From the NCBI GenBank assembly GCA_947471745.1, contig CANJKZ010000084.1, positions 3,290,001-3,354,000 on the forward strand: a DNA stretch of 64,000 bases, given 5' to 3'. The notes below the pieces were generated by a model, which was given only the letters and a program-made list of their open reading frames with translations, was not told the origin of the DNA and made no database searches. Within the stretch, counting starts at the first letter, position 1; the number at the start of each line of letters is the position of its first letter. This stretch comes from Closterium sp. Naga37s-1. Taxonomy: Eukaryota; Streptophyta; Zygnematophyceae; Desmidiales; Closteriaceae. Shown here piece after piece: positions 20,215 to 31,250 of the stretch. The position numbers and the translations under genes were made by a program.

Positions 20215-21065
20215 AAAAAAAAAGGCTGCGGGAATCCTCTGGCGAGCAATTATCGTGCAATTGTAGGACCACGCGAGCAAATTGAAGCCACGTGTGCAAC
20301 GCCGAATCTCCAAACCCGTGCCTGGGGCAAATCTCTCGGATGCAGCGGACCTGACTCTTCCCTGGCGCCTTCATTCTGTATCTCCCTTGCCTCTCCTTCC
20401 AAACCTAACCAAGAGCGAACCTGCATGGCAAGCGAGCGAGGCCTGAAGATCAAGAACGAACCTAGCGATGCCTTCACTTCTTTGGCTCGTCACGTTCAGT
20501 CGAAGCTGGTGTGGTGTGGCTGGAGGTTGTTGAATTTCCAAATTCGTTCTGTGGTCATGATGGGCTGCGCACACAGCCTCAGGAACGACAACGCTCCGAA
20601 GCAAAGGCTCGGTGCGGTGCGTGTTTTGCAGGCTACAGTCAACAAAGGCTTAGCGCGTGAGTGGCTTACGGCGAGTCGAGTTTTGTAACCGACCAGCCGT
20701 CGTGTACGCTTTTCACTGGTCACCGACATGGCTGACTGAGCCTTGGTGGCAAATTCCACGATTTTCAACGTGAGGTCCGTTGGCGGAGGTGATTCTTGGA
20801 TGACGTCAAGAACTGATTGTGTGGTTATCGTATCCAGTCGAGGGGCACTGACATGGTCTCCTCGCGCAAAATCGTGATCGGTTGTGTGAGGGCTTATCGG
20901 GGAAGCAGTTCACCACACCACCACCACATGCCCACTGTACCACTGCCGCCATCACCACACAACCACCAGTCTTGGTCCAGGCAAGGACCCACTAGCTACC
21001 CAATGAATGATCACGTACTTCTCAATACACCAAACATTCTCGTGGATTAAATTTGGTCATTCTTA
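20215..21065. other. Intergenic, possible unrecognised coding sequence
   Basis: Non-repetitive. A plus frame starting MASERGLKIKNEPSDAF (from 20425) and an antisense frame (about 20768-20496) are both open for about 90 codons. Neither has a recognisable domain or clear splice sites, and I cannot choose between them. No call is made. Confidence 0.2.
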
Positions 21066-21349
21066 TGAGTGCAATTGAGCTAGCTAGCTAGAATTGCACT
21101 AAGCAAAACAGTTCATTGGGCGAAGGCATGAGCAAAGAATATATAGCGAAGCTAGAGTGGTAAGGGTAATGTGAAAATGGGGTGCGCTACGGGCCTAGCG
21201 CCGAGGTTGGGAATTGTCGAGGCGGAGGTCCGGAGCACGGGTTACCAGCCAAACCGTGAGTTTGGGTCGCGTCGTGAACAGTGGTGGGAACAGTGGTCGA
21301 GACGAGTGTCGCGAGTGGTAACGGTGCACTGTTGGGAGTTGTTGGCGGG
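21066..21349 (-). repeat. gypsy-1 3' LTR, outer part
   Basis: Matches 30881-31165 closely, including GCATGAGCAAAGAATATATA and CGCTACGGGCCTAGCGCCGA. Interrupted on the right by copia-2. Confidence 0.85.
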
Positions 21350-21488
21350 TGTCAAACATATGTGTCTATTTGATATAGTTTGGTTAGGCTTAGTGGGGTA
21401 CTCACTGTGGGGTACAACCCCTTAGGTTTCTCCTTTGTATCTTCTCCTCTCGATAGTCGACACACAACTTTCCCGTAAGATTATGATA
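21350..21488 (+). repeat. copia-2 5' LTR
   Basis: TGTCAAACATATGTG start; ends ATTATGATA right before TGGTATAGAGC. Confidence 0.88.
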
Positions 21489-21809
21489 TGGTATAGAGCA
21501 TAGGTCCTTAGGACCTACGATTAGGGCCCACCACGATTGCCTGTCTTACCTAGTGCCTACGCGCGCCTCGGCTGCCCGCGCGCGCCTCGGGCGGTCCTTT
21601 TTTTTTCCCACGTGCGCCGTCTCAGCAGCCCGCGTAGCCCGTTTCGGCCCCGCCTGTGCGCCCCTTAAGCCGCCCGTGCGAAACCTGATTAGGCCACGCC
21701 AGCGCGGCCTGTCGCCCAGCGTAGCCCGTAGCGTAACGACCAGCCCGCAGCCGCGCACGTGCGGCCCGTCGCCCAGCGCAGCCCTACATTCCCTGCATAG
21801 TAACCTTAG

Positions 21810-22690
21810 CCCTCCCTCCCTCGCCTGCGCCACCCTGCATTCCCTGCGTCGAGGGGCGGCAGCGCGCTGCTCCTCACTCCTCCTCGTTCCCTCCCACTGA
21901 GGCTCCACTGCAGACTCTCCACCTGGACGTGTGGGGCCCAGCCCGCGTCCGTGGACAGGGCCACGAGCGGTACTTCCTGCTGGTTGTCGACGACTACACG
22001 CGCTACACCACGGACTTCCCCTTGCAGCGCAAGGGGGATGTCCCTGATGTTTTGATCCCCTGGATCCGCGCTACTCGTCTCCAGCTCCGCGAGCGGTTCC
22101 AGTCGGACTTTCCTGTCCTGCGTCTGCACTCTGACAGAGGTGGTGAGTTCTCCTCAGACCTCTTGGCAGCCTTCTGTGCGGAGCACGGCATCCGCCAGAC
22201 TTTCACGCTTCCGGCCTCTCCTCAGCAGAATGGGGTTGCTGAGCGCCGCATTGGCTTAGTCATGGAGGTCGCTCGTACCTCTATGATCCATGCGGCTGCC
22301 CCCCATTTTTTGTGGCCGTTTGCGGTCCGGTACGCCGCGCATTAGCTCAACCTTTGGCCCCGTGTCTCCTTGCCGGAGACCTCGCCCACACTGCTGTGGA
22401 CGGGGAAGGTTGGCGACGCGTCGCGTTTCCGGGTCTGGGGTGCTCGTGCCTTTGTCAGCGATACCACCGCGGACAAGCTCTCCCCTCGCGCCATTCCTTG
22501 CGTCTTCCTTGGCTTTGTCCCTGACGCGCCTGACTGGCAGTTTTACGACCCCGCCTCGCGCCGTGTCTTTGCGTCTCAGGACGTCACCTTTGACAAGTCC
22601 GTCCCCTTTTATCGCCTCTTCCCCTACCGCACTGCTCCTCGCCCCCCCCCCCGCCGCTCTTTCTCGCCCCAGGTCCTCCCCAGGTAGACC
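21810..22690 (+). pseudogene. copia-2 integrase
   Basis: Integrase text LDVWGPARVRGQGHERYF, VVDDYTRYTTDFPLQ, HSDRGGEFSSDLLAAF and QQNGVAERRIGLVMEV supplies the D, D and E positions of the catalytic core. The C-terminal GKVGDASRFRVWGARAF and QFYDPASRRVFASQDV blocks follow. Fossil part. Confidence 0.82.
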
Positions 22691-22699
22691 CCCTCCCCG

Positions 22700-23460
22700 C
22701 GCCAGGTCCTGCTCCTTCAGGTGTCTCTCAGGTAGACCCCCCCGCGCCTGCGCCTGTTGAGGACACTGGTGACTCCGGTCCTGCTGCGAGTGGTGCTGTC
22801 CCTGGGGGTGCGGAGCTTGGGGGTGCTGAGTCTGGGGGCGCTGAGCGTGAGGAGCCTGGGGGTGCTGCGTCTGGAGGTGCTGCGTCTAAGGGTGCTGAGC
22901 CTGCGTGTGCGGAGCCTGGGGGTGCTGAGTCTGGGGGTGAGTCGCCTGAGGGTTCTGCGACTGCTTTTCCGCGGTCTCCTTGGAGTAGCCGTCTTCGTCC
23001 GCGTGTGCCCCTCACCTCCCAGCAGCTGTACGACTGGTACGGTCGCCGTCAGCGTCGCGCTTCTGCACCTCAGGGCTCTACTACTGGGGGTTCTTCTGCT
23101 GGTGTCGCTGGTCCCGGAGGTGCTCGTACTGAGGGTACTGGAGCTGCTGGGGCTGGCGGTGTTGTGACAGAGGGTACTGGCGCTGCAGAGGGTGCTGGAG
23201 CTGCTGGAGGTACTGGAGCTGCTGGAGGTGCTGGCGGTGCTGGAGCTGCTGAGGGTACTGGAGCTACTAGCGGTGCTGGAGCTACTGAGGGTACTGGAGC
23301 TGCTGGAGGTGCTGGACCTGCTGAGGGTCCTGGAGCTACGGGCGGTGCTGGAACTGCTGGAGGTGCTGGAGCTGCTGGAGGTGCTGGAGCTGCTGGTGCT
23401 GGCGGCACTGCTCAGCAGCGCCTGTTCTTCGCTCCGCCGTCTCCGTCGTCTCAGCCACCA
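22700..23460 (+). repeat. copia-2 Gly/Ala linker repeats
   Basis: First a GGGGGTGCTGAGCCTG-type repeat (about 22800-22960), then LTSQQLYDWYGRRQRR (about 23010-23060), then GGTGCTGGAGCTGCTGGA-type repeats encoding Gly-Ala-Gly-Ala-Ala runs (23090-23410). Confidence 0.75.
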
Positions 23461-23999
23461 CCTGACTCTGCACTTCGCCAGGTTCTCAGTCTTCCCTCGT
23501 CTACTGGTCTTCCGTTACATCCTGGCTCACCGCTGCCTGCTCCTTCTCCGTACACAGAGCAGACTAGGGGCCTTGCTGAGCGTCGTGAGCCTGCGTCGCA
23601 TCCTGTCTCACCTGTCCGTTCTGGTCGTTCCGGTCGTCGTGTTCCTCGTCAGCGGCAGCCGGCTGTCTCCGGCTCTCACCTTGTAGTTTGTCGTCCTTCC
23701 TCTCCTCCGCTGCGTGTTCCTCTGCCGTCTCCCCCTGCGTCCTCTCTACTTGTCGTTGCTGACCCTGCGTCTGACCAGTTTCGTGCTGAGCACTCTACTG
23801 TCACGCGTCTGCTTGCCACTGTTGTCACTGACCCGTCGCTTGAGTCTGCTGCTGCGTCTGCCTTAGTCGCTGAGCTTGTTGACTTTGCTGCTGCCTGTCG
23901 TCTCGACTACGCCGCCAGTCTTGTTGCTGAGTCTGAGTCTGTCTGTCCTCCGTCCGTCGGGGGTGAGTGTGCTCTTGGCACGGACGTCCTTGAGGACAG

Positions 24000-25662
24000 A
24001 CAGGAGGACCTTGAGTGTCTTGCAGACGCTGCGCCTCATCTCGTATCCATGCTGCTTGCCCCTGAGGGAGACCCGGATGCACCAGACATCCCTACCCCGC
24101 GCTCTTACGCTGAGGCGATCGCGGGTGAGTACTCCTCTCAGTGGCAGACAGCCATGGACGCAGAGATGGCATCCTGGAAGTCCACAGGCACCTACGTCGA
24201 CGAGGTTCCCCCTCCTGGGGCGAACATTGTCAGTGGCATGTGGATTTTCAGGGTGAAGCGGCCGCCAGGTTCTCCGCCTGTCTTCAAGGCTCGGTACGTG
24301 GCTCGAGGCTTCAGTCAGCGAGAGGGAGTTGACTTCTTCCAGACCTTCTCCCCCACCCCGAAGATGACCACTCTTCGGGTGCTGCTGCACGTTGCCGCTC
24401 AGCGTGACTACGAGCTTCACTCTCTTGACTTCAGCACAGCCTTCTTACAGGGCAGCCTGCACGAGGAGATTTGGCTGCGCCGCCCTCCTGGCTTCACTGG
24501 GTCGTTCCCTCCTGGTACCCAGTGGAGCCTCCGGCGGCCGGTCTACGGTCCCCGCCAGGCGCCACGTGAGTGGCACGACACACTGAGGACGACACTTGCG
24601 GCTCTTGGGTTTGCTCCGTCGACTGCTGACCCGTCGCTGTTTCTGCGCACCGACACTTCTCTGCCGCCGTTCTACGTTCTCGTGTACGTCGACGACTTAG
24701 TCTTTGCCACTGCTGACACTGAGGCTCTCGCCCTGGTGAAGTCGGAGCTGCAGAAGAGACACACGTGCACAGACCTGGGTGAACTGCGCAGCTACCTTGG
24801 TTTGCAGATCACCCGGGACAGAGCACGCCGCACCATCACACTGACTCAGTCACACATGGTGCAGCAGGTCCTTCAGCGCTTCGGTTTCACCTGGTCCTCA
24901 GCATAGGCCACTCCTCTGGCTACAGGTCACTCGCTCTCAGCTCCACCTTCGGACGAGTCCGTAGAGCCGAGTGGTCCTTACCCAGAGTTAGTGGGCTGCC
25001 TCATGTACCTGATGACTTGCACTCGTCCTGACCTTGCGTACCCTCTTGGCCTTCTGGCTTGCTACGTGGCTCCTGGTCGGCACCGAAAGGTGCACATGGA
25101 TGCTGCCAAGAGGGTACTACGCTACTTGTGCAGTACATCGGGCATAGGGCTCGTGCTTGGAGGACGGGGTGACGTTGTTCTCACAGGTCACTCGGACGCC
25201 TCTTGGGTTGACGACCAGGCTACGCAGCGGTCGTCACAGGGTTACACCTTCAGCCTTGGTTCTGGTTCAGTTTCCTGGCGTTCTACACGTTCGTCTTCAG
25301 TTCTCGGCTCCAGCTGTGAGGCAGAGATCTACGCCACAGCCATGGCTGCACAGGAGCTGCGCTGGCTCACCTACCTGCTGACCGACTTGGGAGAGAGGCC
25401 TTGTTCTCCTCCAGTTCTGTACGTCGACAACAAGGCCGCCATTGCCTTGTGTCAGGAGCACAGACTGGAGCACAGAACAAAGCACATCGCTCTCCGTTAC
25501 TTTCTTGCTCGAGAGCTGCAGCAGCGTGGCCAGCTTCGTCTTACCTACGTGGCCACTCGGGCCAACACTGCTGATGTATTCACCAAGGCGCTTCCGCCTG
25601 GTGATCATCAGCGTTTCTGCACTTTGTTAGGCCTTGTGCCCACTCTTCCTCATTTGCTGTAG
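24000..25662 (+). pseudogene. copia-2 reverse transcriptase and RNase H
   Basis: RT landmarks: FRVKRPPGSPPVFKARYVAR, FSQREGVDFFQTFSPTPKM, LHSLDFSTAFLQGSLHEEI, the polymerase motif YVDDLVFATAD, and LGLQITRDRARRTI. RNase H: SSSCEAEIYATAMAAQELRW, YVDNKAAIALCQEHRL, NTADVFTKALPPGDHQRF. Mostly open. Fossil part. Confidence 0.85.
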
Positions 25663-25889
25663 GCCTTGTTTGTACCATGATTTATATGTATTCCTGCATG
25701 CTTGTTCTTGTAGGTAGATATCACTGTACTGTTGTTGTTACATATATATTTTTGCATGTGAACTGGCCTTGTGGCCTTCTTGCTTGTGCTCAGACTGCGT
25801 GGTGACGTTGTGATCCACCCTGAGCTTGCTTTGCACTTCCTGACTGGTCTTGTGACCCTCTGTTCTCCCCCACTTTGCCTATGGGGGTG

Positions 25890-26028
25890 TGTCAAACATA
25901 TGTGTATATTTGATATAGTTTGGTTAGGCTTAATGGGGTACTCACTGTGGGGTACAACCCCTTAGGTTTCTCCTTTGTATCTTCTCCTCTCGATAGTCGA
26001 CACACAACTTTCCCGTAAGATTATGATA
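25890..26028 (+). repeat. copia-2 3' LTR
   Basis: Same 139 bp as the left LTR with about two differences; preceded by CCCCCACTTTGCCTATGGGG and GTG. Confidence 0.88.
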
Positions 26029-26092
26029 GGGGGAACAGTGATGTATGCGCTGAGGAGGGACGCGAAGTAAGGAAAAGGGAATTTCCCTTACA
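26029..26092 (-). repeat. gypsy-1 3' LTR, inner part
   Basis: Continues the LTR after copia-2: matches about 31166-31226 (CGCTGAGGAGGGACGCGAAG). Ends CCTTACA, the complement of the TGTAAGG LTR start. Confidence 0.8.
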
Positions 26093-26169
26093 CTCCCTCC
26101 CCCCCCCTCCCTCCCTAAGGAGGCCCTCCTTACGAAAGCGTGTGTACATCTCGGAAATTTAGGCTGCGC

Positions 26170-29100
26170 AGATACTCGCTGAGGACGGGATGGTTTTCGA
26201 TTCTATCCAAGAGAACCCGATTGTCTTTAGTGGGTGTGCGGTCTTTCCAGAGGATCAAAAATTCGATTCTACGAGCTCCACGTGGGTCACGAACTCGGTG
26301 GCTCTGTATTTGTTTGGGCGTGATGATACGGTAAGTTCCGTTGGCGGTCGTGTCATGCTGGCAGGGCGGTTGCGAGGCAGTTTGCTGGTGGATGGGACAT
26401 ATGGGCGAAGTAGGCTAATGTGGAACGACGGGCTGACGTATCAGTCAGCAGGGAGGATGAGGTGGGCGGTAACGGGGGTGATCACGTGGTTGATGCGAAA
26501 TGGCCCACAATATCGGGGGCGGAGTTTCGGAGTGATGGGTAGGCAGAGGTTTTGAGTGCCAACTAAGACCAGGTCGCCGGGTTGGTAAGTGACGGGACGG
26601 CATTGGCGGTCGGCGTTGCGCTTAGCGATGACATTTGATTTTTTTTTATTGCTTCTGCTGCTCAAGTCCGTGCTGCCTGTAATATTTCTACGAACTGTTG
26701 CACTCGTGGCACCGGGTTATCGGGATTCGGGGTCATGGGTACTGTGGGGTCTTGTCCGTAGTTCAGATAGAAAGGTGACTGTTGGGTCGTGGCAGATGGC
26801 GAGTTGTTGTATGCAAACTCGATGAGTGGCAGTTGCTGTTCCCGTGTGGTCGGGTCGTCGCACATCGCTCGGATGAGCTGTTCCATGGTCTGATTTGTCA
26901 GTTCTGTCTGTCCGTCGGTTTCGGGGTGGTATGAAAAACTGAACTGTAGTCGCGTGCTGAACTGCTGCCACAGGTTCCGCCGGAAGTTGCTGGTGAATTT
27001 CGTGTCGCGGTCGCTGATGATCGCCGCTGGTATCCCGTGTAGTTGAACGATGGTGGCGATGAAGAGGCGAGCTGTTTCTTCAGATGTGATTGATTTCTTG
27101 CAGGCTGCAAAATGGGCCATCTTCGTCAGCCGATCGGCGACGACCAGGATCGCGTCATTCCCACTTGCTCCCGCCGGTAACCCCGTGACGAAGTCCATCG
27201 TCACCTGCTGCCAAGCACGCTCTGGGGGTGGAATCGGCTGCAACTGCCCTACCGGCCGCTTCCGTGATGATTTCATTGTCAGAACATTATAGCTTATACA
27301 TTTGTGTAGGCTGTACTGGGGTAGCCCATAAGGGGTACAACCCAATTAGGGTTAGTACTTGTACCCAACTGTTTGCTAGTTCATTCATTCTTGTTTGTTA
27401 TTCTCACATTCATGAGTTGGTAGGTGGGACACAATTCCACGTGTCGTTGCACGCCGGCCAGCATCTCGGGCCAATAATAATACCGCTGCAACTGCTGCCG
27501 TGTTTTTTCGACTCTAAAATGTTATGAGGTGACTCCGTCATGTGCCTCCTGTAGCAGTAATTCCCATAGTAAGGTGTAGCCAAGTACCCAGATCGTATCA
27601 GTGCCGGCTTTTACATAATACACCCCCTTTGCCGCTGCGAACTGCTGCAAGTTTCCTCCAGTGAAGAACGGGTCTGTTTGGTAGCCGTGGGTAAATAGTC
27701 CAGTAAGCAGTATGGCGTGGATTTGGGCAGACTACTGCTATACTGGACGCCATACTGCATCCCAAACTAGCCATGGTAATTTTTCTCGGCCGGATGCAGC
27801 TTTCGTGACTCGTATGCGACGGGCTGTAGGCCGTTGCCGAAATCCTGTAGTAGTATGGCTCTGATGGCGATGTCGCTTGCGTCTGTAACTGCTTTGAATG
27901 GGCGGTGTGGGTCGGCAATGCGCAAGACGAGCGGTGAACAGAGAACATGTTTCAGGGTAGAGAAGGCAGCATGCACTCTCTCCCCCCACGTAAAAGCGAC
28001 CCCCTTCCGCAGTAAATCCGTCAGTGGGGCAGTTAACCGTGCCATGTCGGGGACGAATCGACGCACATAATTAACGAACCCTAAAAAACTATGCAGCTCC
28101 GTGATATTTGTCGGGGGGTGCCACGCTTTTACCGTGTCCAGCTTCTTTGGGTCAATCTCAACTCCAGCCTCCGAAATAATGTGCCCCTAAAATTCTAAAA
28201 CTCGCACTTGGAACCCTTGGTTAGTAGCCGGTGCTCGTCTAAAACCTTAAGCAGTGCTTCCAGATCTGCTAAGTGCTGCTGCTTATCGCGACTGTAGACG
28301 AGGATGTCGTCGAGGTAAACTATCACGCATTTCTCTAAGAGTGATCTAAACGCATCGTTCATGGTCATCTGAAATGTCGCCGGTGCGTTGGTCAGACCGA
28401 ATGGCATCACTATGTACTCGAATGACCCGTATCTAGTCTGAAATGCCGTCTTGGCCCAGTCCTATGGTTTGACCCTAATTTGATGGTAACCTCCCCGTAA
28501 GTCAATTTTCGAAAATTGATCGATTAGTTCGTCGGCGCGGGGGATGGGTATCGCGCATTGTCTGTTACCCTGTTCAGTGCTCTGTAATCGATACACATGC
28601 AAAACCCTCAGTCTTTTTTTGGTGTGAACAATATCGGTGCGGCGAACGGTGACGAGCTCGGTCAAATGATTTTTTTCTCTAATAGGTAATCTATCTGCTT
28701 CCTCAGTTCGTCGAGCTCGGGCTGTGTCAGTCCGAACTGTCGCTGTATGGTTGGCTGTGCCCCCAGTTCTAGTTCTATGCGGTGGTTGTGTGCCCGCTGA
28801 GGTGGCAATCCTTCTGGAAAGTCGTCGGGAAAAATCCCCGGGCATCGTTTTAGTAGTTCATGCAGTTCGGGTGGTACAGCTGCCAGCAGTTTCTGAAAAT
28901 CGCTCGGCTGCTCGGCTTCTCCGACAAATGCGATATCCACTGCGTACACGTCAACTCCAGCGGCGACAGCCCATTTCATTGTGATGGCGTTGACGTGGAC
29001 CATTGAAGACTCAGGTGACTGGCAGCGAGGTAGTTCGACCCAGTTACCACAACTTCGCACAGTGCAGCTACCTGTTGTCCAGTCAATTCGTGGGTTGTAG

Positions 29101-29500
29101 CGTCGCAACCAATCACATCCCAGTAATATGTCGTGCCCATCCAGTGTCGTCGCGAGCATTTCTTGTGTAAACCCGAGATTCCCCCCGCAGCGAACAATCA
29201 CCCTCTCCACTTTCTCTTGTATTGCTAGTGGCGTGCCATCAACTAAACGCGCATCAATCTCCGGTAAACAATGGCTAAGTGTCAGTTGCAGCTTCCGTGC
29301 AGTCGCGGTATTAACCAAACAATGGCTTGCTCCTCCGTCTATAAAAATCTTCACTACTCTCCCCTGTACTTTTCCGTAAATCAGTATTGGGCAATCCGTC
29401 GATGTACCCTCCTTATTCATCCGAGCCCGATCGATGGCGTGAATCGGTACTGTGACTCGGTGAGGGTCGGTGAGGTTGGGTGAGCAGGTTGTCTCGTCAA
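26170..29500 (-). pseudogene. gypsy-1 pol remnant
   Basis: Right to left: protease (about 29450-28950), RT (about 28850-28195), RNase H (about 28066-27767), integrase zinc region (about 27540-27410), integrase core (VTMDFVTGLPAG, ISDRDTKFTSNF, PETDGQTELTNQ; about 27250-26700), integrase C-terminus (YQPGDLVLV...RYCGPFRINHVI) and chromodomain (about 26400-26170). Gypsy order, integrase last. Broken in several places. Confidence 0.8.
27277..27408 (+). repeat. Solo copia LTR in gypsy-1 integrase
   Basis: 132 bp, TGTCAGAACATT to TTCTCACA, flanked on both sides by TTCAT (27272-27276 and 27409-27413), a perfect 5-bp target duplication. Nearly identical to the copia-4 LTR. Typical result of recombination between the two LTRs of an inserted element. 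Confidence 0.9.
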
Positions 29501-29515
29501 TAGTTGGCCCAAATT

Positions 29516-30730
29516 CTACTGACTGCTGGCGTTTCCCTGCCTCTGAGACTCCCTCCCCTGCTCTGCTCCGCGGCGCCTCAGCTCCTCTGGGCATTCGCTC
29601 TTGTGATGGCCCGGCCTGTTACCACCAAAGCAGCGCCCCTTAAATGGCGCGGCAGCTACATTCGCTGCAACGGCGTGTACAGTGGCGTGCTCGGCCGGTC
29701 CCCGAGAAAGTTGTCCATAGTAGAACCCCGGTCTTGGTCGTCGTATGATATCGATCTTCTCGGCGAGCGCGAGGATCTCGTTGAAGTTCGAGAGCCCGCG
29801 TAGCATGATTTCGTGCGAGATGTCCGGCTTCAGCCCTCCGACGTAATGGTCCACCCGCTCTGCCTCGTGCATGTAGCCAATTTGCTCGCATAGTATGAGA
29901 AAACCGATCGTGTAATCTTGGACCGACCCAAGTTGTCGCCAAGTATGCAGTTTCTGACGTGCTGAGATAGAAACCGCGATCGGCTCGAAGTGCGCCCGAA
30001 GCCCTACGCACCACACATCCCACGTGATGTACTGGGCGGTTTGTTAAATGAACTCCAGGTGACGGCTGGACCTGTGGGCCCTTCCTCTTGCGACGGCGGC
30101 TCGTAGGCACGTGGCGACGTCACGATGACTCGCCACCAGTCCATGGCGGGGCCCCGTAGCAGCAAAACGGCATATCGTATCTTCGCTGCGTCCGACTCGA
30201 CGTAATTCGTGTCGAAGAAGACGTTCATCGTGAAGACCCACAATTGAAGCGTCGGACCTCCACGTTGGATGGGGTCGAAACAGGGCGGGCGTTGCGGCTT
30301 GAGTGGCATCGGTGCAACGATGTTGTCATGACCGCTTGTTGCTGCGAATTCGACGTGACGACGGGCTTCGCGAGGTCCGCTCGTGTTTGGTGCGACCCTG
30401 TTTCTCTCCATGCCGAGCATTGATTGGGCGATGCCATCACTGGCTGCGCCTGAGCGCTGTCCTACACTGTCGTGATGTGATGGTGTGCCGGATGAGATGA
30501 CAATCGGCTCATCCGATTGCGTAGGGGCATTTGCAGGTGCTTATGTTGGTGCTGGTGCATTCACCGTTGATTGCTGGTGGGCGGAGTCCCGTTCCGCCGT
30601 GAGTGTCGCGAATTCGAGCGCCGAATCCTCGAGTTGACGGACGAGCCGATCGAGTTGCTCCTGCGTCAACGTCGCGAGATTGAGGTCGGCCATGGCGGGG
30701 GTGTCGGGCAAGCTCAGCGAGAGCCTTAGT
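29516..30730 (-). pseudogene. gypsy-1 gag remnant
   Basis: N-terminal part with TLTQEQLDRLVRQLEDSALE (coiled-coil-like), then the retrotransposon-gag fold text (YAVLLLRGPAMDWWRVIV, YVGGLKPDISHEIMLRGL) and a zinc-knuckle-like end. Gag forms the particle shell in functional relatives. Fossil, broken. Confidence 0.75.
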
Positions 30731-30880
30731 CGTGGCCGTGTGTGCTTTCGAGAGAGCACTTCGAGCGGCGGTGCCTGAACGCTGAGAGACGTCTACCCCC
30801 TACAAAAATTGAGATAGTGGGGAAGCGAAGGTGTGGGTGCGGTCCGAGAGGAGATCGTAGTCTCTGAATACCAAGTGTCA

Positions 30881-31226
30881 TGAGTGCAATTGAGCGAGCG
30901 AGCGAGAATTGCACGATCGAAGCAAAATAGTACATTGGGCGAAGGCATGAGCAAAGAATATATAGCGAAGCTAGAGTGGTAACGGTAATGTGAAAATGGG
31001 GTGCGCTACGGGCCTAGCGCCGAGGTTGGGAATTGTCGAGGCGGAGGTCCGGAGCGCGGGTTACCAGCCAAACCGTGAGGTTGGGTCGCGTCGTGAACAG
31101 TGGCGCGAATAGTGGTCGAGGCGAGTGTCGCGAGTGGTAATGGTTCACTGTTGGGAGTTGTTGGCGGGAACAATGGTGTACGCGCTGAGCAGGGACGCGA
31201 AGTAAGGAAAAGAAAAATTCCTTACA
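30881..31226 (-). repeat. gypsy-1 5' LTR
   Basis: 346 bp, uninterrupted, TGTAAGG...CACTCA on the minus strand. Bases just inside (GGTATTCAGAGA on minus) loosely resemble a tRNA-Met primer site. Confidence 0.85.
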
Positions 31227-31250
31227 GATTCAAAATATACGATACAATGG

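Larger units (their letters stand above)
21350..26028 (+). mobile_element. copia-2: young copia subfamily A fossil in gypsy-1 LTR
   Basis: Two 139-bp LTRs (21350-21488 and 25890-26028) differ at about 2 positions. A primer site TGGTATAGAGC follows the left LTR. Recognised parts are leader, integrase, Gly/Ala linker, RT, RNase H, 3' untranslated block and polypurine hairpin. At 4.7 kb it is compact and lacks recognisable gag, with a few breaks, so it appears non-autonomous. Flanks GCGGG and GGGGG fit a slightly altered 5-bp target duplication in the gypsy-1 LTR. Confidence 0.88.
21066..31226 (-). mobile_element. gypsy-1: Ty3/gypsy chromovirus fossil, with nested copia pieces
   Basis: Minus-strand element bounded by related LTRs: 30881-31226 (5') and a 3' LTR in two parts (21066-21349 and 26029-26092) split by copia-2. 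From right to left it shows gag with a zinc-knuckle-like CFGGNRPGHHKSEC, a retropepsin with VKIFIDGGASHCLV, RT (FSKIDLRGGYHQIRV, VYLDDILVYS), RNase H (VTDASDIAIRAILLQDF), integrase and chromodomain, then a polypurine tract (26093-26119). It has several breaks, and a solo copia LTR sits in the integrase region. LTRs differ at very roughly 5% of positions by eye, so it is older than copia-2. Confidence 0.88.

Noticed and set aside
20425-20768. Two antiparallel ~90-residue frames
   Set aside because: No domain, no splice support and no basis for choosing a strand.
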